Positions 15,716 to 22,173 of a DNA stretch of 24,845 nucleotides are shown here, one piece after another; positions within the stretch are counted from its first letter, which is position 1, and every line of letters starts with the position of its first letter. Under the pieces are notes generated by a model. The model did no database searches, had not been told where the DNA came from, and was given only the letters and a program-made list of their open reading frames with translations. The DNA is taken from the NCBI GenBank assembly GCA_903921455.1, contig CAIXPZ010000160.1, positions 1 through 24,845 on the forward strand, read 5' to 3'. This DNA is from an uncultured Verrucomicrobia subdivision 3 bacterium. GTDB taxonomy: Bacteria; Verrucomicrobiota; Verrucomicrobiae; Limisphaerales; UBA11358. A program made the position numbers and the translations under genes.

Positions 15716-16939
15716 TCACGCGCCGAACTTGTCGAACATCTTCGCGTTCGCCTGCATGAGGCGGATGAGGAATTTCGCGGGAAACACGCTGAGCGAACCG
15801 CTGTTCGCGCCGGTCTCGGTAAAGCGTTCCAGTTTGTCGGAACCGCTTGCAGACGAATGCAACAGCACCGGCTGCGGATGCCACGAATGACCTTTCAGCG
15901 AACACGGTGTCGAATGATCACCGGTGATGGCGATGACGTCGGGCTTCTTTTTCAAAAGAATCGGCAGCGCGGCGTCAAACTCCTCGATCGCTTTTTTCTT
16001 GGCGGCGAAGTTGCCGTCTTCACCGTATTTGTCGGTGTATTTGTAATGGATGAAAAAGAAATCGTAGTTTTCGTATTCGGCGAGATAGCGCTCAAATTGT
16101 TCCTTGATGGTCTGCGGACCTTCGATCTTCACCATGCCGACGAGTTGGGCGAGGCCTTTATACATGGGATAAACCGCGAGGCACGCGGGCTTGAGCAGAT
16201 AACGCTCTTCAAACAGCGGAATCTTTGGCTGATGCGCGATGCCGCGCATGAGAAACCCGTTCGCGGGTTTTTCCTTGGCGATGACGGGCAGCGCGGCCCT
16301 GTAAAAATCCGCGATGAGTTTGGCCATCTTCTTCTGTTTGGCGTTCTTCGCATCGCGTGGCTTCACGGCGGGAATGGCAAAGCCTTCGCGGTTCGGATCA
16401 GCATCGGTAAGCGGCCCCTCAAGCCCCTTGCCACGGAAAATCACTACGAAACGGTGTTCCTTGCCGGCTTTGATGATGACTTCGGTATCGCCAATCTTTT
16501 TAATTTTCTTGGAAAGCATGGCGCAAAGTTTTTCACAAACTTCGGTCGCGATGCGTCCGGCGCGACGATCGGTGACAATGCCCTTCGCGTCAAGCGTGGC
16601 GAAATTGGCGCGGGCACAAACGTCGCCGGGTTTGAGTTCCACGCCGAGGCCGAGCGCCTCAATGACACCGCGGCCAACCTGAAATTCCAACGGGTCGTAT
16701 CCGAACAAACCGAGATGGCCAGGTCCGCTGCCGGGAGTAATACCGGGCGCGGCGGGTATCATCCGGCCCTGCGCGGAATCCTTCGACAACTTGTCGAGGT
16801 TGGGGGTGTGCGCGGCTTCAAGCGGCGTAAGGTAGCCCTGTTCCTTGGTCGCGAGATCGCCGAGGCCGTCAAGGACGATCAGGGCCAGCTTGGTTTTGGT
16901 TTTAAGCGTCAGTTCCGAATAAAGTGCGTCTAAATTCAT
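15716..16939 (-). CDS. apgM: Cofactor-independent phosphoglycerate mutase, archaeal type
   Basis: Interconverts 3- and 2-phosphoglycerate in glycolysis; alkaline-phosphatase superfamily with two metals. 407 residues, normal for the ApgM branch and shorter than GpmI (about 510). Residues: 'ALIVLDGLGD' (19-28, metal Asp24), 'GITPGSGPGHLGLFGYDP' with the likely nucleophile Ser71, 'VGRGVIEALGLGV' (88-100), and C-terminal metal ligands in 'AITGDHSTPCSLKGHSWHPQ'. It is followed by a strong terminator and preceded by a promoter close to the ATG. The large plus-strand open frame over this region is its antisense shadow. Confidence 0.95.
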   Translation of the reverse strand: MNLDALYSELTLKTKTKLALIVLDGLGDLATKEQGYLTPLEAAHTPNLDKLSKDSAQGRMIPAAPGITPGSGPGHLGLFGYDPLEFQVGRGVIEALGLGVELKPGDVCARANFATLDAKGIVTDRRAGRIATEVCEKLCAMLSKKIKKIGDTEVIIKAGKEHRFVVIFRGKGLEGPLTDADPNREGFAIPAVKPRDAKNAKQKKMAKLIADFYRAALPVIAKEKPANGFLMRGIAHQPKIPLFEERYLLKPACLAVYPMYKGLAQLVGMVKIEGPQTIKEQFERYLAEYENYDFFFIHYKYTDKYGEDGNFAAKKKAIEEFDAALPILLKKKPDVIAITGDHSTPCSLKGHSWHPQPVLLHSSASGSDKLERFTETGANSGSLSVFPAKFLIRLMQANAKMFDKFGA

Positions 16940-16945
16940 CTGGAT

Positions 16946-16973
16946 ATTTTACAAAAGAAAAGGCCTGATGCAA
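16946..16973 (-). promoter_or_regulatory. Candidate apgM promoter, leaderless
   Basis: On the minus strand TTGCAT (16973-16968), a 16-bp spacer and TAAAAT (16951-16946) end 6 nt before the ATG at 16939. Transcription would begin about at the A of ATG. The inverted repeat GGCCTG (16962-16967) with CAGGCC (16987-16992) brackets the -35 box and could bind a regulator. Confidence 0.5.
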
Positions 16974-17125
16974 TTCGTTTTAGTGACAGGCCGGTGACTT
17001 CAATGAAAATTTTAAGCGAATCGAATAGCTCAAACGACAAATTCCCTTCCACCGGTGAAACTTGGAAAAAAACGCGCGCGCAAGCCACTTTACTTTCGGG
17101 TCTTCATGAAGCAATTTGACGGCAC

Positions 17126-17815
17126 ATGACACGACTGCTTATGAGTCTCTGGGTTGGTCTTCTGGCCACACAAATTGCCACCCACGCGGAAACCGTTCCA
17201 ACTCCGATGCTGACCGCAACTTGGCTGGACAACAACCTCATGCAGTTGCACGTCCAACAGGTAACAGGCAGTTTCGGTGTGGAATTTTTGGCGACACAGG
17301 CAACCAATAAGCCGGGCGGTCTCATTCTTGACCTACGCTCGGCGGACGGTGATAAAAACGCGACGGCGGCGGCCAGCGGATTTTTTGCGAGCAAAAAGCT
17401 TCCACTGGTCATTCTCGTCAACGGGCAAACCCGCGGGGCGGCGGCGACACTGGCTACGGATTTGCGCGCGGCGGGTGACGGTGTGCTGGTCGGTTCCACC
17501 GATTTCACCGGCAAAATCTTGCCGGACATCACGGTAACCGTATCGAGCGACGATGAGAAAAATTATCTGGCGAATCCATTCTTCGCTCCGATTGCCAAAA
17601 AACCGGCGACGTTAATGGCCACTAATGAACTTCTGCCGTTTGTGGATCACACGAGTGAAGCGGATCTCGTTCGTAAACGCGTCAAGGATGGCGAGGAAGA
17701 ATACACTGAAAGCCCGCGCGTTGAGCCAGACCGGCCCGTCATCCACGATCCGGCGCTGGCGCGGGCGGTGGACTTACTCAAGGCATTGGCGGTGCTGCAT
17801 CCGGCGCGCGGCTGA
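17126..17815 (+). CDS. Secreted S41-protease-like protein lacking the catalytic serine
   Basis: 229 residues with a signal peptide (about 1-21, cleavage after 'ATHA'). The core resembles the C-terminal half of S41/Ctp proteases: 'GGLILDLRSADG' (64-75), 'LPLVILVNGQ' (92-101) and 'GVLVGSTDFTGK' (119-130). In active S41 enzymes the 'VNG' strand runs into an S-A-S-A-S motif whose serine is the nucleophile; here it reads 'QTRGAAATLA', with no serine. The Lys of the 'F-G-K' motif (Lys130) is kept. There is no PDZ domain. It may be an inactive periplasmic binding protein (inference); a crotonase/ClpP-fold relative is the alternative. It lies 53 bp before the three-domain fusion gene, on the same strand. 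Confidence 0.8.
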   Translation: MTRLLMSLWVGLLATQIATHAETVPTPMLTATWLDNNLMQLHVQQVTGSFGVEFLATQATNKPGGLILDLRSADGDKNATAAASGFFASKKLPLVILVNGQTRGAAATLATDLRAAGDGVLVGSTDFTGKILPDITVTVSSDDEKNYLANPFFAPIAKKPATLMATNELLPFVDHTSEADLVRKRVKDGEEEYTESPRVEPDRPVIHDPALARAVDLLKALAVLHPARG

Positions 17816-17868
17816 TTTCGCATTGACGATTTGACTCCAACCCATCACCTTTTCCGTCCGCGTTTGGG

Positions 17869-20046
17869 ATGAAAACGATTCTTTTTCTTTGCACCGGCAA
17901 CGTCTGTCGCAGCCCGATGGCCGAGGGCCTTTTCCGCCACGCCGTCAAAGGCCGTGGCGAGTTCCGTATCCTGTCGGCCGGCATCGGCGCGATTGACGGT
18001 GACCAGCCCACGCATCATTCCGTGCAGGCGATGCGCGAGATTGGCATTGATATTTCCCATCAGCGCAGTCGCGCGCTCACGGCAGAACTGGTACGCTCGG
18101 CGGATTTGATCCTAGGCATGACGCACAGCCACACGGACACCGTGGCCCTGCTCTATCCTACGGCGGCAGAGAAAACTTTTCTGCTCCGTGAGTTCGACGA
18201 AACGCTCGAAGCCTACGAAAAAGACATCAGCGATCCCATCGGCAGCCCCTTCCACATTTATGCGGAATGCCGCGACCAGATCGAACAGGGCATTGCCACC
18301 CTTTTGAAATTTATGGAACAACATAACTTTTTGTCCAAACCGCAACAACCGTCCGCCCCGTCGGCCGTCAACTTCGCGCTCGGCGCGGATCACGGCGGCT
18401 TTGAACTCAAGGAAGCGCTTAAGGCGTTTCTTCGCGAACGCGGCCTGACGGTCAGCGATCTGGGTGCGACCAGCAAAGATCCGGCGGATGATTATCCTGA
18501 TTTTGCCAAACCCGTTGCCGAAGCCGTTGCCGCCGGCAAAGCCGAGCTTGGCCTGCTGATCTGCACGAGCGGCGTCGGCGTGAGCATCACCGCCAACAAG
18601 GTTGCTGGCGTGCGCGCCGCGCTCATCAGCGATGAAGAATCCGCCTCGCTCTGCCGCCAACACAATGATGTGAACGTCCTTTGCTTGAGCGGGAAGAAAA
18701 CTTCCACCGAACTCGGCAAAAAAATCCTAAGCGCCTTCATCGGCGCGAAGTTTGAAGGTGGCCGCCACGAACGTCGCGTGTTAAAGATGGATGCAAAATT
18801 TGCCCCCGCAAACCTGCGGCTGGCCAATGTTGATCCCGAAATTGCCGCGTCCGTCGAACACGAACGCAAGCGCCAGCAGGAAAACATCGAGCTGATCGCA
18901 TCCGAAAACTTTACCAGCCCGGCGGTCATGGAAGCGCAAGGTTCCGTGCTGACTAATAAATACGCCGAGGGTTATCCCAAGAAGCGCTGGTATGGCGGTT
19001 GCGAATATATTGATGTCATTGAGCAACTCGCGATTGACCGCGCGAAAAAACTGTTCGGTGCGGAGCACGCCAACGTCCAGCCGCACTCCGGCTCCGGCGC
19101 GAACATGGCGGTTTATTTCGCGTTCCTGAAGCCCGGCGACAAGATGCTCACCATGGATTTGAGCCACGGCGGCCATCTGACGCACGGTAACAAGGCAAAT
19201 TTCTCCGGCAAATTTTTCGAGATCGTCCACTACGGCGTCGGCAAAGAAACCGAGCGGATTGACTATGACCAGATCGCCACGATGGCCCGCGAGCACAAGC
19301 CGAAGATGATCACCATCGGCGCGAGCGCCTATCCGCGCATCATTGACTTCAAACGGATGGGCGAAATCGCCCGCGAAGTCGGTGCGCATCTGCTGGCTGA
19401 CATCGCGCACATCGCCGGCCTCGTCGCGGCGGGTGTGCATCCCAGCCCGATCGGACACGCGGATTTCGTCACGACCACCACGCACAAGACCCTGCGCGGC
19501 CCGCGCGGCGGTTTGATTCTTTGCGCGGAAAAATACGCGAAGGAAATTGATTCCATCGTTTTCCCCGGCATCCAGGGCGGCCCGCTCGAACACGTCATTG
19601 CCGGCAAAGCCGTTTGCTTCCACGAAGCGCTGCAACCGAGCTTCAAGGCTTATCAGCAACAGATTGTGAAGAACGCCGCCGCGCTCGCCGATGGCATGAA
19701 GCGCAACGGCTACCGCCTTGTCAGCGGCGGCACGGACAATCACCTCATGCTCGTGGACGTCGGAGCGAAGGGCATCACCGGCAAAGATTCACAGATTGCG
19801 CTGGACGAAGCCGGTATCACGGTGAACAAAAACACCATTCCCTTCGAGACGCGCTCGCCGTTTCAGGCCAGCGGCATTCGCCTCGGGACGCCGGCCAGCA
19901 CCACTCGCGGCATGAAGGAAGCGGAGATGGCGGCCATTGCTGACATGATTTCAGAAGTGCTGATGGACATCAAAAACGTGGACGCCGCCCACAACGTTCG
20001 CGCGCGCGTGCGTGAGTTGACGGCGAAGTTCCCGCTGCCCTACTAA
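17869..20046 (+). CDS. Three-domain fusion: LMW phosphatase, RpiB, serine hydroxymethyltransferase
   Basis: One uninterrupted 725-codon frame. Residues 1-152 are a low-molecular-weight protein phosphatase: the P-loop 'CTGNVCRS' (Cys8, Arg14) and the acid 'DP' (Asp122). Residues about 167-306 are ribose-5-phosphate isomerase B: '[11 protein letters not shown]' (171-181), '[14 protein letters not shown]' with Cys232, '[11 protein letters not shown]' with His265, ending '[10 protein letters not shown]'. Residues 307-725 are a full serine hydroxymethyltransferase: '[11 protein letters not shown]' (338-348), '[10 protein letters not shown]', the PLP loop '[14 protein letters not shown]' with Lys540, '[12 protein letters not shown]' (671-682). 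Every domain keeps its catalytic residues and near-normal length, so all three are probably active. An in-frame ATG at 18787 would give a standalone 419-aa GlyA, but no good ribosome site precedes it. A sequencing-error join of separate genes is the alternative. Confidence 0.93.
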   Translation: MKTILFLCTGNVCRSPMAEGLFRHAVKGRGEFRILSAGIGAIDGDQPTHHSVQAMREIGIDISHQRSRALTAELVRSADLILGMTHSHTDTVALLYPTAAEKTFLLREFDETLEAYEKDISDPIGSPFHIYAECRDQIEQGIATLLKFMEQHNFLSKPQQPSAPSAVNFALGADHGGFELKEALKAFLRERGLTVSDLGATSKDPADDYPDFAKPVAEAVAAGKAELGLLICTSGVGVSITANKVAGVRAALISDEESASLCRQHNDVNVLCLSGKKTSTELGKKILSAFIGAKFEGGRHERRVLKMDAKFAPANLRLANVDPEIAASVEHERKRQQENIELIASENFTSPAVMEAQGSVLTNKYAEGYPKKRWYGGCEYIDVIEQLAIDRAKKLFGAEHANVQPHSGSGANMAVYFAFLKPGDKMLTMDLSHGGHLTHGNKANFSGKFFEIVHYGVGKETERIDYDQIATMAREHKPKMITIGASAYPRIIDFKRMGEIAREVGAHLLADIAHIAGLVAAGVHPSPIGHADFVTTTTHKTLRGPRGGLILCAEKYAKEIDSIVFPGIQGGPLEHVIAGKAVCFHEALQPSFKAYQQQIVKNAAALADGMKRNGYRLVSGGTDNHLMLVDVGAKGITGKDSQIALDEAGITVNKNTIPFETRSPFQASGIRLGTPASTTRGMKEAEMAAIADMISEVLMDIKNVDAAHNVRARVRELTAKFPLPY

Positions 20047-20048
20047 AA

Positions 20049-20351
20049 ATGTTTAGCGTTGGACAAAAAGTTGTTTTGGTGGACGACAAGTGGCCAGAGA
20101 CCGTCAAGCAACTTTACCTGCAACTGCCGGTCCTAAATACCGTGTATGTGATCCGCGCCGTGCGCGTGGGCGTGCGGGCAGACGAGCTAATCATGGACAT
20201 GCGCCGCGTGCTGGAATCTTCATTGCTGCTCACGAGTATTTACAATCCCACGAACAATCTCGGCGTGGAAGCCGGATTTGCCGCCAGCCGCTTCCGTGCG
20301 CTGGATGAATTGAAGCAGGAATCCGTAGAAGAACACTCCGCGGTGGCTTGA
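20049..20351 (+). CDS. Conserved-looking 100-aa hypothetical protein
   Basis: Starts 2 bp after the fusion gene stop, so it is surely co-transcribed and probably coupled. 'MFSVGQKVVLVDDKWPETVK' and 'LPVLNTVYVIRAVRVGVRAD' suggest a small beta-barrel or KOW/SH3-like start. The second half is mixed ('MRRVLESSLLLTSIYNPTN', 'GFAASRFRALDEL'). There is no signal peptide or membrane segment. I do not recognise the family. The terminator at 20381-20413 closes the operon behind it. Confidence 0.75.
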   Translation: MFSVGQKVVLVDDKWPETVKQLYLQLPVLNTVYVIRAVRVGVRADELIMDMRRVLESSLLLTSIYNPTNNLGVEAGFAASRFRALDELKQESVEEHSAVA

Positions 20352-20380
20352 GCCGGCGTTCGTGGAAGAGGTCAAAATTA

Positions 20381-20413
20381 AAACGCCCCGTGAAAATCGC
20401 GGGGCGTTTTTTT
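20381..20413. terminator. Bidirectional intrinsic terminator
   Basis: The 10-bp stem AAACGCCCCG (20381-20390) pairs with CGGGGCGTTT (20400-20409) around a 9-nt loop. Plus-strand transcripts get seven Ts (20407-20413). Read the other way it gives TTTTAATTTT after the stem, so it also ends the small minus-strand gene at 20421-20576. Confidence 0.9.
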
Positions 20414-20420
20414 GGTGAAT

Positions 20421-20576
20421 TTATCGCCGACTGTTCTGGAACAACATGATGACCACGACGGTGACAGCGAATAACACGGCGGACAATACGACCCAGACCA
20501 TGATACTGGCCTGTTTCTTTTGCTGCCATGGGGCCAGGTGTGGGAATATCACCTTGCCCAGAAATTTCATAGGCAT
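20421..20576 (-). CDS. 51-aa single-pass membrane protein
   Basis: ATG at 20576, TAA at 20421-20423; 51 residues. An amphipathic basic start ('MPMKFLGKVIFPHLAPWQQ', 'KKQ') precedes one strong hydrophobic helix (about 24-46, 'IMVWVVLSAVLFAVTVVVIM') and a short tail 'LFQNSRR'. The Lys-rich side before the helix and the Arg pair after it fit a real membrane protein rather than a chance frame. An ATG two codons later (20570) is an alternative start. It ends 8 bp from the bidirectional terminator, with its own T-rich end. Such small proteins often accompany larger membrane complexes; no partner is apparent. Function unknown. Confidence 0.65.
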   Translation of the reverse strand: MPMKFLGKVIFPHLAPWQQKKQASIMVWVVLSAVLFAVTVVVIMLFQNSRR

Positions 20577-20701
20577 ATTGGGTTGCTTCTGATTCTGGAT
20601 TCTGACGCTTCTGACTCTTAATTAGGGTTTGCTAATAAAATCATAACCAGTCCCCGTGTCCAGCCCGTTTTTAATGGTCTCCCAACGCACCGACGGGTCA
20701 G

Positions 20702-20935
20702 CTAGGCCGGCAGCACTTCCGCCAATCCCCGGCCACGGCCATGGTTTAAGTTGATGAATTGATGGGTTTCGAGGATGTGGCCAACAATGTTGAACTTGCC
20801 AATCGCCTCTTTTTTCGCCGCGTCAAAAGCCGTTCCGGTTTTTGGAAAGCGTTTTCCATCAGCGGCAATTTTGGTCCAGTGGCCATCGCTCGTAAGAAAT
20901 TCAAGACTGTCGGCGTTCTCAATCATTATATTCAT
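20702..20935 (-). CDS. 77-aa hypothetical protein
   Basis: Starts at the ATG at 20935 ('MNIMIENADSLEFLTSDGHW'); a GTG six codons upstream is less likely. The body reads like a compact single domain: 'TKIAADGKRFPKTGTAFDAA', 'KKEAIGKFNIVGHILETHQF', then 'INLNHGRGRGLAEVLPA'. The 'FLTSDGHWTK' plus 'F-x-x-A-KKEAIGKFNIV' layout suggests a small soluble protein with a strand-helix-strand plan. It has no membrane segment and no recognised family. It stands alone between the bidirectional terminator region and the release-factor remnant. Confidence 0.55.
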   Translation of the reverse strand: MNIMIENADSLEFLTSDGHWTKIAADGKRFPKTGTAFDAAKKEAIGKFNIVGHILETHQFINLNHGRGRGLAEVLPA

Positions 20936-21004
20936 AGTCCGACAATCTACCACGTTTCGAAGGATATCAGCACTTAAAGCGTAATATATTTTTCAGCCAC
21001 ACTG

Positions 21005-21026
21005 ATGGGATAAATATGGGATAAAT
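21005..21026. repeat. Tandem 11-bp repeat
   Basis: ATGGGATAAAT occurs twice head to tail (21005-21015 and 21016-21026) in an AT-rich spacer just beyond the release-factor remnant. It could be slippage or part of an old insertion junction; nothing more can be said from one site. Confidence 0.5.
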
Positions 21027-21038
21027 AAAACCTGCTAT

Positions 21039-21272
21039 TTAGTCCAATGCCACCGGCCGGCGCGCGGCCTTTTTACCTGCGTGATGCGTTTTGTCGGCAA
21101 GCATCCGCGCCTTGGCGCGACGGGAGCGCTTGCGTTTCGCGCGGCGGATTTTCTCGATCTCGGCGCGCTGGGCGGCGACGAACCCAGTCTGCGCGGCTTC
21201 AATCTTATCGAGCAACAGCCGGCGGGCGATGAAGCGATTCAGCCCCTGCTGACGCGTTTCCTGGCATTTGAC
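21039..21272 (-). pseudogene. 3' remnant of a peptide chain release factor-like gene
   Basis: The frame ends at 21039 and recognisable homology begins at about 21272 ('VKCQETRQQGLNRFIARRLL'), followed by a basic tail with 'EIEKIRRAKRKRSRRAKARM' and 'LADKTHHAGKKAARRPVALD'. This matches the C-terminal half of small release-factor-like (RF-1/ArfB/PrfH group) proteins. The N-terminal part with the GGQ peptidyl-hydrolysis motif is missing: upstream the frame meets only a TTG and then a TGA (21303-21305). Without GGQ it cannot release peptides. The DNA upstream is AT-rich and unrelated, so the gene was cut at about 21273 by a deletion or rearrangement. Confidence 0.65.
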
Positions 21273-21293
21273 CGACACACTGTGAATGAACAA

Positions 21294-21722
21294 ATACTTT
21301 GGTCACCGAAAAATCGCGATTTTCCTTATAATTCGCGAATGAGAATACTCTGTTTGTTCAAATAGTTTAGTCCCCGAAGAAATATTGTTTAATTTGATCT
21401 GAAAAACTAAATGCCGTCGATGCGTCCGTGTTGAGTTTATGGCGGAATCTTATTGGCCCTACGGACAATCTTCAAACGTTTGGCATCCGGAAATTGTCCA
21501 TGCAATCGAATATTAAATTCTATTGCCGCATTGAATGATTGGCTAGCTGTGGCTTGGGATTTCAGATTTGAACTCGAGGGAGGATTGTAAAATATGGGAA
21601 ACCAAACCAAAATCCCCATAACCCTCCATTCTTCGACGCACGGTATAGCCACAGGTAAACTTCTCTGCCGGACTCAGCCGGACAACTTTCAACACCACGT
21701 CATTTACTTCCCTTGGGCAAAA
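21294..21722. other. AT-rich non-coding stretch upstream of blaI
   Basis: About 430 bases with lower GC than the rest of the window. Short open frames here (about 60-70 codons) have no protein-like pattern. I see no terminator or RNA gene. It joins the broken release-factor gene to the BlaI operator region and may be the debris of a lost segment. Confidence 0.5.
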
Positions 21723-21741
21723 TGTGTGAATTTTTCACACA
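21723..21741. promoter_or_regulatory. BlaI-type operator 1
   Basis: TGTGTGAA-ttt-TTCACACA is a perfect dyad with 8-bp arms, centred at 21732, about 48 bp before the blaI ATG. BlaI/MecI repressors bind such dyads as dimers. A TTGACT (21748-21753) lies between this and operator 2. Confidence 0.7.
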
Positions 21742-21765
21742 GCGATGTTGACTCAATCGATGCGA

Positions 21766-21784
21766 TGTGTGAAGTTTTCACATA
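21766..21784. promoter_or_regulatory. BlaI-type operator 2
   Basis: TGTGTGAA-gtt-TTCACATA matches operator 1 in the inner arms TGTGAA/TTCACA, with one outer mismatch. It is centred at 21775, 43 bp from operator 1 (about four helical turns), and ends 5 nt before the blaI ATG, so repressor bound here would cover the transcription start or initiation region. Confidence 0.7.
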
Positions 21785-21789
21785 TCAAT

Positions 21790-22173
21790 ATGAATTTGCT
21801 TAACCAAAATGAACTCGAAGCGCTCCGCATTCTTTGGGAACACGGTGAATTGAAGCCGGCCGACGTTCAATCTCGATTCGCTTGGCCCATTGAGAATGCC
21901 ACGTTGCGGTCGGTGTTGGTGAACCTTGTGGCAAAGAAGCACATCACGCGGCGTTTGCAGGGGAAGGCATTTTTCTACACGGCCTGTGTTCCCAAGGCCA
22001 CCTTGCTGGAAACCACCTTGCAAACGTTGGCTCGAATCTTTGCCGGCGGCTCCCGGCAGGAACTGGTCATGCAACTATTGGAAAAATCCGATCTTAAATC
22101 TGCCGATCTCGAACTTCTGCGACAGACCGCCGCGGGCGCTCCGGCGAAATCAAACGAAGGAAGATCAAAATGA
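21790..22173 (+). CDS. BlaI/MecI-family transcriptional repressor
   Basis: 127 residues from the ATG at 21790; the frame is open 15 codons further up, but that part runs through operator 2. The N-terminal winged helix is typical: 'LNQNELEALRILWEHGELKP', 'ADVQSRF', 'NATLRSVLVNLVAKKHITRR', then the wing 'GKAFFYT'. The C-terminal helix region ('LLETTLQTLARIFAGGSRQE', 'LVMQLLEKSDL') is the dimer and cleavage region; length is standard. In the BlaR/BlaI scheme the repressor is inactivated when the membrane sensor is triggered. The two dyads just upstream suggest autoregulation, and the ATGA overlap with the M56 gene fits a co-regulated pair. No beta-lactamase gene is in the window. Confidence 0.92.
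   Translation: MNLLNQNELEALRILWEHGELKPADVQSRFAWPIENATLRSVLVNLVAKKHITRRLQGKAFFYTACVPKATLLETTLQTLARIFAGGSRQELVMQLLEKSDLKSADLELLRQTAAGAPAKSNEGRSK

Noticed and set aside
15653..16933. 426-codon plus-strand frame over apgM
   Set aside because: Antisense shadow of apgM in GC-rich DNA; no protein-like domain pattern.
18781..19743. 320-codon minus-strand frame over glyA
   Set aside because: Antisense to the SHMT domain, which has every expected motif; the reverse frame has none.
20577..20640. TTCTGA-rich low-complexity stretch
   Set aside because: Degenerate repetition only; no regular unit.
20624..20740. Minus-strand frame ending 'ADPSVRWETIKNGLDTGTGY' and 'DFISKP' overlapping the 77-aa gene end
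   Set aside because: The tail looks protein-like, but upstream it becomes Trp/Pro-rich shadow of the 77-aa gene and has no start; it could be a small gene remnant, not supportable.
21594..21803. 69-codon plus frame across the BlaI operators
   Set aside because: It runs through both operator dyads and has no protein-like pattern.
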